Shown in pieces: positions 8,855 through 16,776 of a stretch of 64,000 bases of DNA. The notes under the pieces are model-generated. The model was not told the DNA's origin and searched no databases. It saw only the letters and a program-made list of their open reading frames with translations. The DNA comes from VAXT01 sp963850415 (lineage in GTDB: Bacteria > Actinomycetota > Thermoleophilia > Gaiellales > Gaiellaceae): the NCBI GenBank assembly GCA_963850415.1, contig CAWKLE010000004.1, positions 372,001 through 436,000 of the forward strand. Direction: 5' to 3'. Both the position numbers and the translations under genes were made by a program. Every line of letters begins with the position of its first letter. The first letter of the stretch is position 1.

Positions 8855-10456
8855 TCAGCCGCGGTGGAAGCGGCTCCGCAACGATAGCAACGCGTCCAGC
8901 TCACGAACTCCCAGCAAACGGCAGGAAATCAGGTACACGCCGAAGCCGGCCACGAACGCCGAGCCGAGCGACACGGTCTGGGCGAGAACCGAGCGGCCGA
9001 GCGCCTGGTCGAGCGCGTACCACACGGGATACGCGACCAGGGCGAGCGCGACCGAGGCGACGGTGACGCGTAAGAACGAGCTCGCCGTTCCCCGGAACTC
9101 GATGCGGCCCAGCCGATGACGGAAAACGATCAGCAACACTGCCGAGCCGAAGATGTTGGCAAGCGACGTGGCAAGCGGAATGCCCCACGTCCCGACGTGG
9201 TAGAGCGCGGCCGCGAGCACTGTGTTGACGACGAGGTTGCCGACCGCGACTGCCGTCGGTGTCCATGGCGTCTGGAGGCTGAAGAAGGCTCGGTTCACCA
9301 TCAGCATCACGCCGTTGAAGGTCAGCCCGAGCGAGAAGGCGGCCAGGGCGCTGGCCGTGACCGTCGTGTCCTCGACGGTCCACTTGCCGTGCTGGTAGAC
9401 GAGCCGGACGATCGGCGTGGCGAAGACGGCGCTGAACACGCTCGCCGGGACGAGCGTGAACGCAATCTGGCGCACGCCCATCGCAACGGTCTGCCGGAAG
9501 CCGTCGAGGTCCCGGCGCGCCGAGAGTCGGGAGAGCCGTGGGAAAAGCACCGTCGCGATCGCGACCGAGAACATCCCCTGGGGCAGCATGTAGATCCGGA
9601 AAGCGGCGTCGATCGCGCGCGGTGCGAGGAGCGGGTCGATGAACCTCGACGCAAAGAGCGTGTTGACGACGAGGTTGAAGTTGATGAGCCCCAGTCCGAT
9701 CGTCACGGGCAGCATGAGGACGAACACGCGTCGAACCGCGGGGTCGCGCCAGTCGAAGGCGAGCCGCAATCGGTCGTCGAGCCCGTACAGCCACGGGAGC
9801 GGCAGCAGCACCTGGATCACGGTCCCGATGACGATCGAGACCGCGTAGACGTAGAGCTTCGTGTCCAGCGTGTGGGCGCGGGGCACGCCGAGCACGAGGC
9901 CTGCAATGATCGCGAGGTTCCAGAAAACGGGCGTGAGCGCCGGCACCGTGAACTGCTCGTAGCTGTTGAGAATCCCGACGACGATCCCGGAGACGCCGAG
10001 CAGGACGACGATCGGGAACAGGATCCGGGAGAGCGTGATCGCGAGCTGCTTGTCGCCTCCGGGGTCCCCGAAAGGCGCGATGATGAGCGGCGCGAAGACG
10101 ATGAGGAGCGCGGTGATCGCTCCGAGGCCGAGCAGCAGAAGCCAGAAGAGGGTCGAGGCGACGCGCCAGGCGCGTTTGCGCTCGCCCTTCTCGAGCAGCT
10201 CGCTGAAGACGGGGACGAACGCGGACGAGAGCGCGGCATCCGCGACGAGCGAGCGAATGAGGTTCGGCACCTGGAAGGCGACCGTGAAGGCGTTGATCTT
10301 GCCTGTGGCGCTGAAGTAGTACGCGGCGACGATTTCTCGGACGAGCCCGAGGATGCGGGAGAGACCCGTCGCGACCGAGAAGACCGCGGTCTTCCAGGCG
10401 AGTCGCCGGCCGCCCGAGGCCCGCTGGTCTACGCGGCCAGAGGCCTGCTCATCCAC
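8855..10456 (-). CDS. murJ: Lipid II flippase MurJ
   Basis: 533-residue polytopic membrane protein of the MVF/MOP family that flips lipid II across the cytoplasmic membrane for peptidoglycan synthesis. The start of helix 1 (TGLSRILGLVREI) and the conserved FQVPNLIRSLVAD and YMLPQGMFSVAIATVLFPRLS segments are diagnostic; about 14 hydrophobic segments can be counted. GTG at 10456 follows a TATACT -10 box after 6 nt, which supports this start and a leaderless mRNA. There is no C-terminal pseudokinase extension of the mycobacterial MviN kind. Confidence 0.95.
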   Translation of the reverse strand: MDEQASGRVDQRASGGRRLAWKTAVFSVATGLSRILGLVREIVAAYYFSATGKINAFTVAFQVPNLIRSLVADAALSSAFVPVFSELLEKGERKRAWRVASTLFWLLLLGLGAITALLIVFAPLIIAPFGDPGGDKQLAITLSRILFPIVVLLGVSGIVVGILNSYEQFTVPALTPVFWNLAIIAGLVLGVPRAHTLDTKLYVYAVSIVIGTVIQVLLPLPWLYGLDDRLRLAFDWRDPAVRRVFVLMLPVTIGLGLINFNLVVNTLFASRFIDPLLAPRAIDAAFRIYMLPQGMFSVAIATVLFPRLSRLSARRDLDGFRQTVAMGVRQIAFTLVPASVFSAVFATPIVRLVYQHGKWTVEDTTVTASALAAFSLGLTFNGVMLMVNRAFFSLQTPWTPTAVAVGNLVVNTVLAAALYHVGTWGIPLATSLANIFGSAVLLIVFRHRLGRIEFRGTASSFLRVTVASVALALVAYPVWYALDQALGRSVLAQTVSLGSAFVAGFGVYLISCRLLGVRELDALLSLRSRFHRG

Positions 10457-10462
10457 GCGGCG

Positions 10463-10468
10463 AGTATA
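10463..10468 (-). promoter_or_regulatory. Predicted -10 box of leaderless murJ transcript
   Basis: TATACT, five of six matches to the consensus, ends 6 nt before the murJ GTG, placing the transcription start at the start codon. No -35 box at 16-18 nt is evident. Confidence 0.4.
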
Positions 10469-10604
10469 GGAACGCCGTCTGTCGAGGCGGCGCGTAGCGC
10501 CTGACCCCTAAGCGGACGAGGGGGCACCGGCGAGCTAGGAGGTTCCCCTGCGACGCGAGGCGGTCAAAGGCCGGGCGGACATGTCCCGCAGCGACAGCCA
10601 CCCT

Positions 10605-10653
10605 GGTACCCAAGACCTCCTCCCCACTGCGAGTCTAGTTTCGAAAAGCGCAC
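10605..10653 (-). repeat. 49-nt promoter-like repeat, copy B
   Basis: Ungapped partner of the repeat at 959-1007. Here the -10-like part is TAGACT, followed by CGCAGT and GGGGAGGAGGT. The copy points leftwards toward murJ across about 150 bp with no gene. That stretch also carries a complementary AACCTCC (near 10540) and a GGACATGTCC palindrome (near 10580), so a folded leader or small RNA is possible. It is not a recognised riboswitch. Confidence 0.4.
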
Positions 10654-10654
10654 A

Positions 10655-10668
10655 CGTGGGTGACGGAA
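10655..10668 (+). repeat. 14-nt motif shared with the comEA/sigma promoter region
   Basis: CGTGGGTGACGGAA occurs here, in the gap between divergent murJ and rpsT, and identically at 14876-14889 between comEA and the sigma factor gene. Two copies only in promoter gaps suggest a shared regulator or sigma-factor element; orientation of action is unknown. Confidence 0.35.
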
Positions 10669-10710
10669 GCGTGGCGGTTGTGTGCCAAAACCTCTGGTAC
10701 CATCGCCCGA

Positions 10711-10728
10711 GCCCGCATCCTTGCGGGC
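10711..10728 (+). promoter_or_regulatory. Hairpin in the rpsT leader
   Basis: GCCCGC and GCGGGC form a perfect 6-bp stem with loop ATCCTT, followed by CTTTCT and then the rpsT ATG 11 nt on. An extended -10-like TGGTACCAT lies about 20 nt upstream, so the hairpin would be at the 5' end of the mRNA. It could regulate rpsT (S20 is autoregulated in other bacteria) or act as a weak attenuator. Nothing else is recognisable between 10457 and 10738 apart from the repeats listed. Confidence 0.4.
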
Positions 10729-10738
10729 CTTTCTACGG

Positions 10739-10999
10739 ATGCCGAACATCAAGCAGCAGAAGAAGCGCGTGCGTACCTCCGCCGACGATCGCGGAGACAA
10801 CCTCCGCTACCGGTCGACCATGAAGACGATCACGCGTCGGCTCGAGGCTGCTGTCGAGGCCGGCGACAAGGACACGATCGCGGCCGAGCACACGTCGCTT
10901 CAGCGCTGGATCGACCGGGCGGCAGCCCGAGGCGCGATCCATCGGAACACCGCCGCGCGCAAGAAGGCGCAGGCCGCGCGGCTCGTCGCGAAGAGCTAG
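10739..10999 (+). CDS. rpsT: 30S ribosomal protein S20
   Basis: 86-residue basic S20, a 16S rRNA-binding protein of the small subunit. It begins MPNIKQQKKRVRTS, the normal S20 N-terminus, and has the family helices with AEHTSLQRWIDRAAARGAIHRNTAARKK. ATG at 10739 is chosen over the upstream in-frame ATG at 10682, which would add 19 non-family residues. The gene is alone on the plus strand between leftward murJ and holA; its TAG stop shares CTAG with the holA stop on the other strand. Confidence 0.97.
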   Translation: MPNIKQQKKRVRTSADDRGDNLRYRSTMKTITRRLEAAVEAGDKDTIAAEHTSLQRWIDRAAARGAIHRNTAARKKAQAARLVAKS

Positions 11000-11991
11000 C
11001 CCGCCGGGACCGGCTGTTCAGACGTCACGGTGACGTCGATCAGTGCGCGGAGCAGCTCGAGCTCGGACGACAGCCTCGACGCGCCTTTGATCGCGGCGTC
11101 CAGGTCGGCCAGGCGGACGAGCGCGGCATCGAGCTCGGCCCGCGAGTAGCGATCTGCGTGCTGGAGCGCCTTGCGGGCGGGGAAGTCCTTGATCTTCAGC
11201 CGAACGGCGACGTCACGCGCGCCGAGTCCTTCCTCCGCCATGGCCTGGGCGGTGCGCACGCGACCGACGTGCGATGCGAGTCTGACGGCGAGGAGAAACG
11301 GTTCGTCGTTGTTCTCGAAGGCGAGCTCGCACGCTTCGAGGAGAGTCGGCAGATCGCGCGCGCCCCAGGCGTCGGTCAGCGCCCACGCCGCTGACTCGCG
11401 CGCGGGCGCGGCCAGCCGCTCTACGTCAGGGCGCCCGATCGGCTCTCCCCCCGCCCACGCGCCGAGCTTCAGGATCTCGTTCGAGAGCGCCATCGTGTCC
11501 TCGCCGACGATCTCCACGAGCGCTCGGGCCGCGTCGCCGTCGGCCTTGATGTCCAGGCGCTTGAACTCACCGGCCACCCAGCGGTGGAGGTTGTTCGGCT
11601 TCGGGACGTTGTAGTCGAGGACCTTCCCGTGCTTCTCGACGAGATTGGTGAGCGTCGAACCGCGCAAATGCCCGTCCGCGAACAGCGCGAGGACCGCCCC
11701 CTCGACGGGGTTCCGAACGTAGGACTCGACCGACTCGAGGTCCGCTTTCCGCCACCGCTCGACGCCTTCGACGATGACGAGTCGGCCCCCGTCATGCCCG
11801 CCGAACAGGCCGAGGGCGTTGCATGCGGCCACCGCATCGGCGCCGGACGTCGACTCCGCAGAGAGCTGCTCGACGGCCTCCGGGCCGAAGCGCGCACGCA
11901 ACCGGCGGAGGGCGCGCAGATGCTTCGGACGGTCGCTGCCGGTGAGGAGATAGACCGACAGCAGCGGCTCGGCGGACATCGCGCCAAGCAT
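10996..11991 (-). CDS. holA: DNA polymerase III subunit delta (HolA)
   Basis: 331-residue delta subunit of the clamp loader. The N-terminal domain has VYLLTGSDRPKHLRALRRL, with a Walker-like region lacking the P-loop as in all HolA; the lid and collar domains follow (WVAGEFKRLDIKADGDAARALVEIVGEDTMALSNEILKL is family-typical). It follows comEC closely, the common comEA-comEC-holA-rpsT neighbourhood. ATG at 11991 or 11979 are both possible. Confidence 0.93.
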   Translation of the reverse strand: MLGAMSAEPLLSVYLLTGSDRPKHLRALRRLRARFGPEAVEQLSAESTSGADAVAACNALGLFGGHDGGRLVIVEGVERWRKADLESVESYVRNPVEGAVLALFADGHLRGSTLTNLVEKHGKVLDYNVPKPNNLHRWVAGEFKRLDIKADGDAARALVEIVGEDTMALSNEILKLGAWAGGEPIGRPDVERLAAPARESAAWALTDAWGARDLPTLLEACELAFENNDEPFLLAVRLASHVGRVRTAQAMAEEGLGARDVAVRLKIKDFPARKALQHADRYSRAELDAALVRLADLDAAIKGASRLSSELELLRALIDVTVTSEQPVPAG

Positions 11992-11993
11992 AG

Positions 11994-14267
11994 TCAGCGG
12001 CTCGTCCGCACCGAGATTCGCCGCCCGTCGGACTCGACCACGACCCGGCCGCTCAGGTCGGTTCGGTAGACCGTGAGACCAGGCACCGCACCGAGTGTGG
12101 CCAGGGTCGACGGAGTCGGGTGCCCGTAGTCGTTGCCGGCGCCTACGGAGATGACCGCGATCCGCGGCCGAAGCTGTTTCAGCTCATCTCCGAGCCCGGC
12201 GTCGGCGGATCCGTGGTGCGCGACCTTGAGGATCTCGACCGGTGGGAGCTGAAGGCGACCGGTGACATCGGACTCCGCATCCGCGGTGAACAGCGCATCG
12301 GTCTGTCCGTACGAGGCGACGAGCACGACGGCGTGGTTGTTCGGGTCGTCGCCCGGTGTCCCCGGCCCGTCGGGCCAAACAATCCGGAGCCTGAGCGCGC
12401 CGATCCTGAACGCCTCCCCCGCGCGCGCGACGATGATCTTGACGCCGCGCTCCCGCGCTGCGGAACGGGCCGCACGCTCGTCCGGGCTCTTATTCGGGAT
12501 CGCCGGGTCGAGCACGGCGCCCACGCTCAGCTTCTTCAGGACCTGAGCGGCACCGCCGATGTGATCCCGTTGCGGATGCGTGAGGACGACGAGCGAGAGA
12601 GTCGTCGCTCCGAGGCGCTGTAGCTGTGACGCCATTTCCGCCTCGGGCGGCCCTTCGTCGACGAGGACAGCTCCGCCGGGAACCTGGATGAGCGCTCCGT
12701 CTCCCTGTCCGACGTCCAGGAACGTGATGCGCAGGCCGTGCGGTGGCGTCGGCGGTGGCGCGCCGTGGAGGCGCCAGCCCCCCGCGACCAGGGCCGCGGC
12801 GAGAGCGATCGCCGCGTACGCCCGCCCTCGTGGACGGCCGAGCCGGGTCACGAGATACGCGGCGCCGAGAACGACTGCGGCAATCACCACCGCAGCCCGA
12901 GCCGAAACGGCCGCGTACGGCAACCCGCCCACCACTCGAGCACACGCGGCGAGATATACCGCCAGCCAGCCGTTGACCCAGGCGAGCACGGCCGCGAGCG
13001 GTGGCGCGACCGGAGCCACGATCGCCGTGACGAGCGCGATCCCAAGCAGCGGCGCGACGACCGGGGCCGCGAGCGCATTCGCCGGAATCGAGTACAGCGG
13101 GACGACCCCGAACTGCGTGAGCAGGATCGGCGCGGTCGCGACCCCGCAGGCCCCGGAGACCGCGACGACCTCGGCGAGCGAATGGGGGACCGGGTACCCG
13201 GCGAGCGTCTGCTGAAGCCGCGGGACGACGACGAAGATCGCCGCCACGGCCGCGAACGAGAGCTGGAATCCGGCATCGAGCAGCGAGTACGGGCTCCATG
13301 CCATCAGCAGCGCCGCGCCGAGAAGCAGGAAGTACCAACGGTCGCTCGGCCTCGATGCCAGCCACGCGAGCGAGGCGAGCGCGCCCGCGACGCCCGCCCG
13401 GACAACCGACGGCTGCCAGCCGACCGCAAGAACGTAGCCGCCAATCGCCGCGAGCGCCGCGAGCTGTCCGACGAAGCGCGAGAGACCGATCAGGTACGCG
13501 AGCAGAATCGCGCCGCCCGCGATGAGCGCAACATTCTGCCCCGAGACGGCGAGCAGGTGGTAGAGCCCGGACGCGCGGAAGTCGGAACGCAGACCCTCCG
13601 AGAGACCCTCGTCCTCACCGAGCACGATCCCCGCGATCACGGCACGCCGCTCCCCGTGGAGACCTGGAGCCATCCCCGCCGCCAGGTACGCGCGCAGCCG
13701 ATCTGCGAAGCCGGATAGGCCGCCACGGCGCCCGACGATTCGCCACCGGTCCGCGCGAACGACGACGTGCACACCGTGGTGGCGGAGCCAGGTCCGCTCG
13801 TCGAAGCCGTTCCTCGGGCCGCGCGGCAGCTGGATCTCCGCGATCAGGTCGAGGATCGCTCCCTGTGGAGGCGAACGCCCGGGCGGAAGACGCAGCAGCA
13901 CGGGCTCACGAATCTCGTCGCGCCCGAAGCGCCGCATCTGCGCCGGAACCCGCACGTCGAACTGCGAACGCCGTGCAGGGCCCGTCACCGCGACGAGAGC
14001 TCGCTCCGCGGTCCCGACGCGGGGCACGAGAGCACTCCGGTCGAGCGCGTCGAGCCGCGCGCTGCCCCACCACCAGCCGGCAAGCGCAAGTGCGACTCCG
14101 AGCGCGGGCAACCTCCAAGGAGAAGGGACGGCCGCAGACGCTGCGACCATGGCGACCGCCGCCACGACAACGGCCAGCGAGGATGCACGCGCAAGGTTCG
14201 CTCCCGCCAGACCGACGCAGAGGCAGGCGACCACCAGGTGCGGCCGCGCCCGCAGCAGGCGCTTCAC
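11994..14267 (-). CDS. comEC: DNA uptake channel ComEC/Rec2
   Basis: 757-residue protein predicted to form the inner-membrane channel for transforming DNA. It has an N-terminal hydrophobic region, the DUF4131 domain, and the Competence domain with about 8 helices beginning at the conserved HLLAVSGQN. The C-terminal metallo-beta-lactamase domain (from about residue 510) shows FLDVGQGDG, the metal motif HPQRDH and KVAHHGS. All metal ligands appear present, so the nuclease domain may be active. It overlaps comEA by four bases. Confidence 0.95.
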   Translation of the reverse strand: MKRLLRARPHLVVACLCVGLAGANLARASSLAVVVAAVAMVAASAAVPSPWRLPALGVALALAGWWWGSARLDALDRSALVPRVGTAERALVAVTGPARRSQFDVRVPAQMRRFGRDEIREPVLLRLPPGRSPPQGAILDLIAEIQLPRGPRNGFDERTWLRHHGVHVVVRADRWRIVGRRGGLSGFADRLRAYLAAGMAPGLHGERRAVIAGIVLGEDEGLSEGLRSDFRASGLYHLLAVSGQNVALIAGGAILLAYLIGLSRFVGQLAALAAIGGYVLAVGWQPSVVRAGVAGALASLAWLASRPSDRWYFLLLGAALLMAWSPYSLLDAGFQLSFAAVAAIFVVVPRLQQTLAGYPVPHSLAEVVAVSGACGVATAPILLTQFGVVPLYSIPANALAAPVVAPLLGIALVTAIVAPVAPPLAAVLAWVNGWLAVYLAACARVVGGLPYAAVSARAAVVIAAVVLGAAYLVTRLGRPRGRAYAAIALAAALVAGGWRLHGAPPPTPPHGLRITFLDVGQGDGALIQVPGGAVLVDEGPPEAEMASQLQRLGATTLSLVVLTHPQRDHIGGAAQVLKKLSVGAVLDPAIPNKSPDERAARSAARERGVKIIVARAGEAFRIGALRLRIVWPDGPGTPGDDPNNHAVVLVASYGQTDALFTADAESDVTGRLQLPPVEILKVAHHGSADAGLGDELKQLRPRIAVISVGAGNDYGHPTPSTLATLGAVPGLTVYRTDLSGRVVVESDGRRISVRTSR

Positions 14268-14845
14268 GGCGCCGCCACGTCGCGAAGCTGTTCGATGCGG
14301 GCCGGCCCGATGCCGGGAATGGCGTCCAGCTCCTCGAGCGAGCTGAAGGCGCCGTGCTTCTGGCGATAGTCGAGGATCTTCTGCGCGGTCACCGGCCCGA
14401 CTCCCGGAAGCGAGTCGAGTTGCTCGAGCGTGGCGATGTTCAGGTGCACCGGCCCGGCCGGGGCGGTCGCGCCGGCGGCCGTGGCGCCGGCGGACCCGGT
14501 CGGAGCCTTGACGGGGACGACGACCTGGGTTCCGTCCGCGAGCGGCGCCGCCAGGTTGACGAGCGTCAGGTCGGCGTGACGGGTCGCACCGCCCGCCCGC
14601 GCCACGGCGTCCGCCACCCGCGAGCGCGCTTCGAAGCTGTACAGCCCTGGTCGATGCACGGCACCGACGACGTGGACGACGAGCGCAGGGCCTGCGTCGG
14701 CTCGAACGGGCGCGATCGGAACCGGAGCCGCCTGGCTCGCCGTCCCCGCACCGAGCAGATGCCGTGCCCCAAGCACGAGGACGACGACCAGAAGGAGCGC
14801 GCCGGCGACGAGTCGCCGGCGCGTCGGGGGGAGGGTGTCCAGCAC
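14264..14845 (-). CDS. comEA: Competence protein ComEA
   Basis: 193-residue membrane-anchored DNA receptor. It has one N-terminal transmembrane helix (residues 10-30), an SLBB domain (VVHVVGAVHRPGLYSF onward), an Ala/Gly/Pro linker, and a C-terminal helix-hairpin-helix pair (LDSLPGVGPVTAQKI and LDAIPGIGPARIEQL) that binds double-stranded DNA. GTG at 14845 is the start. With comEC it argues for natural competence, although the pilus genes are not in this window. Confidence 0.95.
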   Translation of the reverse strand: MLDTLPPTRRRLVAGALLLVVVLVLGARHLLGAGTASQAAPVPIAPVRADAGPALVVHVVGAVHRPGLYSFEARSRVADAVARAGGATRHADLTLVNLAAPLADGTQVVVPVKAPTGSAGATAAGATAPAGPVHLNIATLEQLDSLPGVGPVTAQKILDYRQKHGAFSSLEELDAIPGIGPARIEQLRDVAAP

Positions 14846-14875
14846 GTCGTCAACTGTGACAACGAAGATCTGACG

Positions 14876-14889
14876 CGTGGGTGACGGAA
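14876..14889 (+). repeat. Second copy of CGTGGGTGACGGAA
   Basis: Identical to 10655-10668. It lies in the 107-bp gap between comEA (leftward) and the ECF sigma factor (rightward). On the plus strand GGAA followed 13 nt later by GTGTCAA recalls ECF-type promoters, but the fit is loose. Confidence 0.35.
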
Positions 14890-14952
14890 TTGCGTCGAAA
14901 CTGTGTCAACGAGCGATGTGACGAAACGACCTGCAGCGGCGTATAGGGAGAT

Positions 14953-15495
14953 GTGAGCGCGGTGCCGACCTCGTGGCCCACCGGCAAGCGAGCGCTTCGC
15001 GAGAAGCGGAGCTTCGCCGACGTCGCCGAGGAGCACCTCGACGACGTCTACCGCTACCTCCTGTACATGACCGGGAACCCTCACCTCGCCGAAGACCTCG
15101 CCGCAGAGACGTTCGAGCGAGCGCTCCGGCGCTGGCGCCGCTTCGACCCCCGACGCGGAGCCGCCCGCACGTGGCTCTGCCAACTCGCGCGAGGCGCAGC
15201 TCTCGACCATTTCCGGGCCGATCGCCGGCGGCGCAAGCGCGAGGGTGTGTACGCGTCGGACGTCCCCGAGATCGACGAGCCCGCTTTCGGCGAAGGGCTC
15301 TCGCCCACGCTCGACCGCGCGGTTCGCAGCCTCTCAGCAGCGGAGCGCGAGGTCGTGGTGCTGCGCGTCGTGCTCGAACTGGACGGAGAGACGGCCGCGC
15401 GCGTGCTCGGGATCAGGCCCACAGCCGTGTCGACCCGGCTCAGCCGGGCCTTGCAGAAGCTCGAGGAGAGGATGGTGAGCGATGTCCGAGGCTAG
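14953..15495 (+). CDS. ECF-type RNA polymerase sigma factor
   Basis: 180-residue sigma-70 family factor with only regions 2 and 4. Region 2 is around EEHLDDVYRYLLYMTGNPHLAEDLAAETF (residues 26-54); region 4 (SLSAAEREVVVLRVVLELDGETAARVLG onward) ends with the recognition helix TAVSTRLSRALQKL. GTG at 14953 is preceded by AGGGAG at good spacing. It overlaps the DUF4349 gene by 14 bases; that protein has a membrane anchor and could serve as its anti-sigma factor. No zinc-binding anti-sigma (ZAS) motif is present in the partner, so this is inference. Confidence 0.9.
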   Translation: MSAVPTSWPTGKRALREKRSFADVAEEHLDDVYRYLLYMTGNPHLAEDLAAETFERALRRWRRFDPRRGAARTWLCQLARGAALDHFRADRRRRKREGVYASDVPEIDEPAFGEGLSPTLDRAVRSLSAAEREVVVLRVVLELDGETAARVLGIRPTAVSTRLSRALQKLEERMVSDVRG

Positions 15496-16417
15496 CTACC
15501 TGACCGAACTGCGCGAGGCTGCGCCGCCTGCGCCCGAGCGGCTACGTGAGCTCGTCATGACGTTGCCGGCTCCGAAGCCGCGGGTATCACTAAAGCCGCG
15601 TCCGGCGTTGTCGGCCGCGCTCGGCGTCTTGCTCGCCGTGGGCGTGGCAGCCACGATCATCGGCGGCATCTCCGGCTCTCCTCCGGCCAGCGAGAGCGAC
15701 GCCGCTTCAAGCGGCGGTCACGCTGCTCGTGCTCGCACCATCCTTGCCCCAAAGGCCTTTTCTTCCGCTGGCGAGCACAGCGCTCAGGGGGCGTTCGCAC
15801 CGACGCTCACCGCGAAGTCGCGCCTGCAGCGCCAGGATGTCTCGATGAGCCTCCGCGTCAAAGACCTCTCCGGCGCGACCCAGAGCGCGGTGCGCACGAC
15901 GCGGCGGCTCGGCGGGTTCATCGCCGGCGCCGACTACACGACCGGCTCTAAGGAGGGCAGCTCACGGCTCGCGCTCCGCGTCCCCGTCGCGAACCTCCAG
16001 AAGGCGATCGCCAGCTTCACGCAACTCGGGACGATCCTCTCGCAGCACATCTCGGTCGCCGACCTCCAGGGCGGGCTCGACCGGCTCGACACGCGCATCG
16101 CAACCGCGCGCCGTGCGGGTCACACACGAGCCCTGAAGCGCCTCGAACGCAGGCGCGATGCCCTCATCCGCGAGGGCACATACGCCCGTGTGTCCCTGCA
16201 GCTCACGACCGCGAAACCTGCGGCGCAGCACGTGGCGCCGAGCCGGTTCGACCGCTTCTGGGATACCACCGGCAACATTCTGGGTAAGGAACTGATTGCA
16301 GTGCTCTACGTTCTCGTCCTGGCCGGTCCGTTCGTGCTCATCGCGGCGCTCCTTTTCCTCGCCGAGCGCACGAGGCGCAGGCGTGCCGACCACCGACTGC
16401 TCGAGGAGGCCGGATGA
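15482..16417 (+). CDS. DUF4349 membrane protein, candidate sigma-factor partner
   Basis: 311 residues: a cytoplasmic N-terminal tail of about 40 residues, a transmembrane helix (about 43-65), an extracytoplasmic DUF4349 region (about 115-250, with VSMSLRVKDLSGATQSAV and a coiled-coil-like LDRLDTRIATARRAGHTRALKRLERRRDAL), then a second transmembrane helix (about 272-295) and a basic tail. The N-terminal tail plus TM topology and overlap with the sigma gene resemble an anti-sigma factor with an external sensor. DUF4349 has no proven function. Confidence 0.75.
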   Translation: MSEASYLTELREAAPPAPERLRELVMTLPAPKPRVSLKPRPALSAALGVLLAVGVAATIIGGISGSPPASESDAASSGGHAARARTILAPKAFSSAGEHSAQGAFAPTLTAKSRLQRQDVSMSLRVKDLSGATQSAVRTTRRLGGFIAGADYTTGSKEGSSRLALRVPVANLQKAIASFTQLGTILSQHISVADLQGGLDRLDTRIATARRAGHTRALKRLERRRDALIREGTYARVSLQLTTAKPAAQHVAPSRFDRFWDTTGNILGKELIAVLYVLVLAGPFVLIAALLFLAERTRRRRADHRLLEEAG

Positions 16418-16776
16418 CGAAGCTCGTCGCGTTCGGCGCACTCGCCGCCCTGGCCATCGGGTGCGGCTCGGCCGGTGGCGGGACAGCGACCGGCTTCCGC
16501 GGCTACGTCAAGCGCGGCCCGACGATGCCCGTCTGCCGCGTTGGCGTGCCCTGCACCGCGCCGGCACGAGGGGTCAAGCTCAGGTTCTCGCGCGCGGGAA
16601 AGGTCGCCGCGACGGCGACGACGAACGACCGCGGCTGGTACCGCGTCGTTCTCCGCGCCGGCCGCTACACCGTGAGCACGAATGCAAAGGGATCGGCATT
16701 CGGACCGCGCTCGGTCACGGCGCAGACCGGCCGCATGACGCGGCGCGACTTCCTGATCGACACCGGGATCCGCTAG
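16414..16776 (+). CDS. Small lipoprotein with transthyretin-like fold
   Basis: 120 residues with a lipobox (LAIGC, lipidated Cys near 17) and a beta-sandwich resembling carboxypeptidase-regulatory or SpaA-like domains (TTNDRGWYRVVLRAGRYTV). ATG overlaps the DUF4349 stop (ATGA), making it the third gene of the sigma operon and a likely extracytoplasmic component of the same response. Its stop shares CTAG with the leuS stop on the other strand. Function otherwise unknown. Confidence 0.75.
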   Translation: MTKLVAFGALAALAIGCGSAGGGTATGFRGYVKRGPTMPVCRVGVPCTAPARGVKLRFSRAGKVAATATTNDRGWYRVVLRAGRYTVSTNAKGSAFGPRSVTAQTGRMTRRDFLIDTGIR

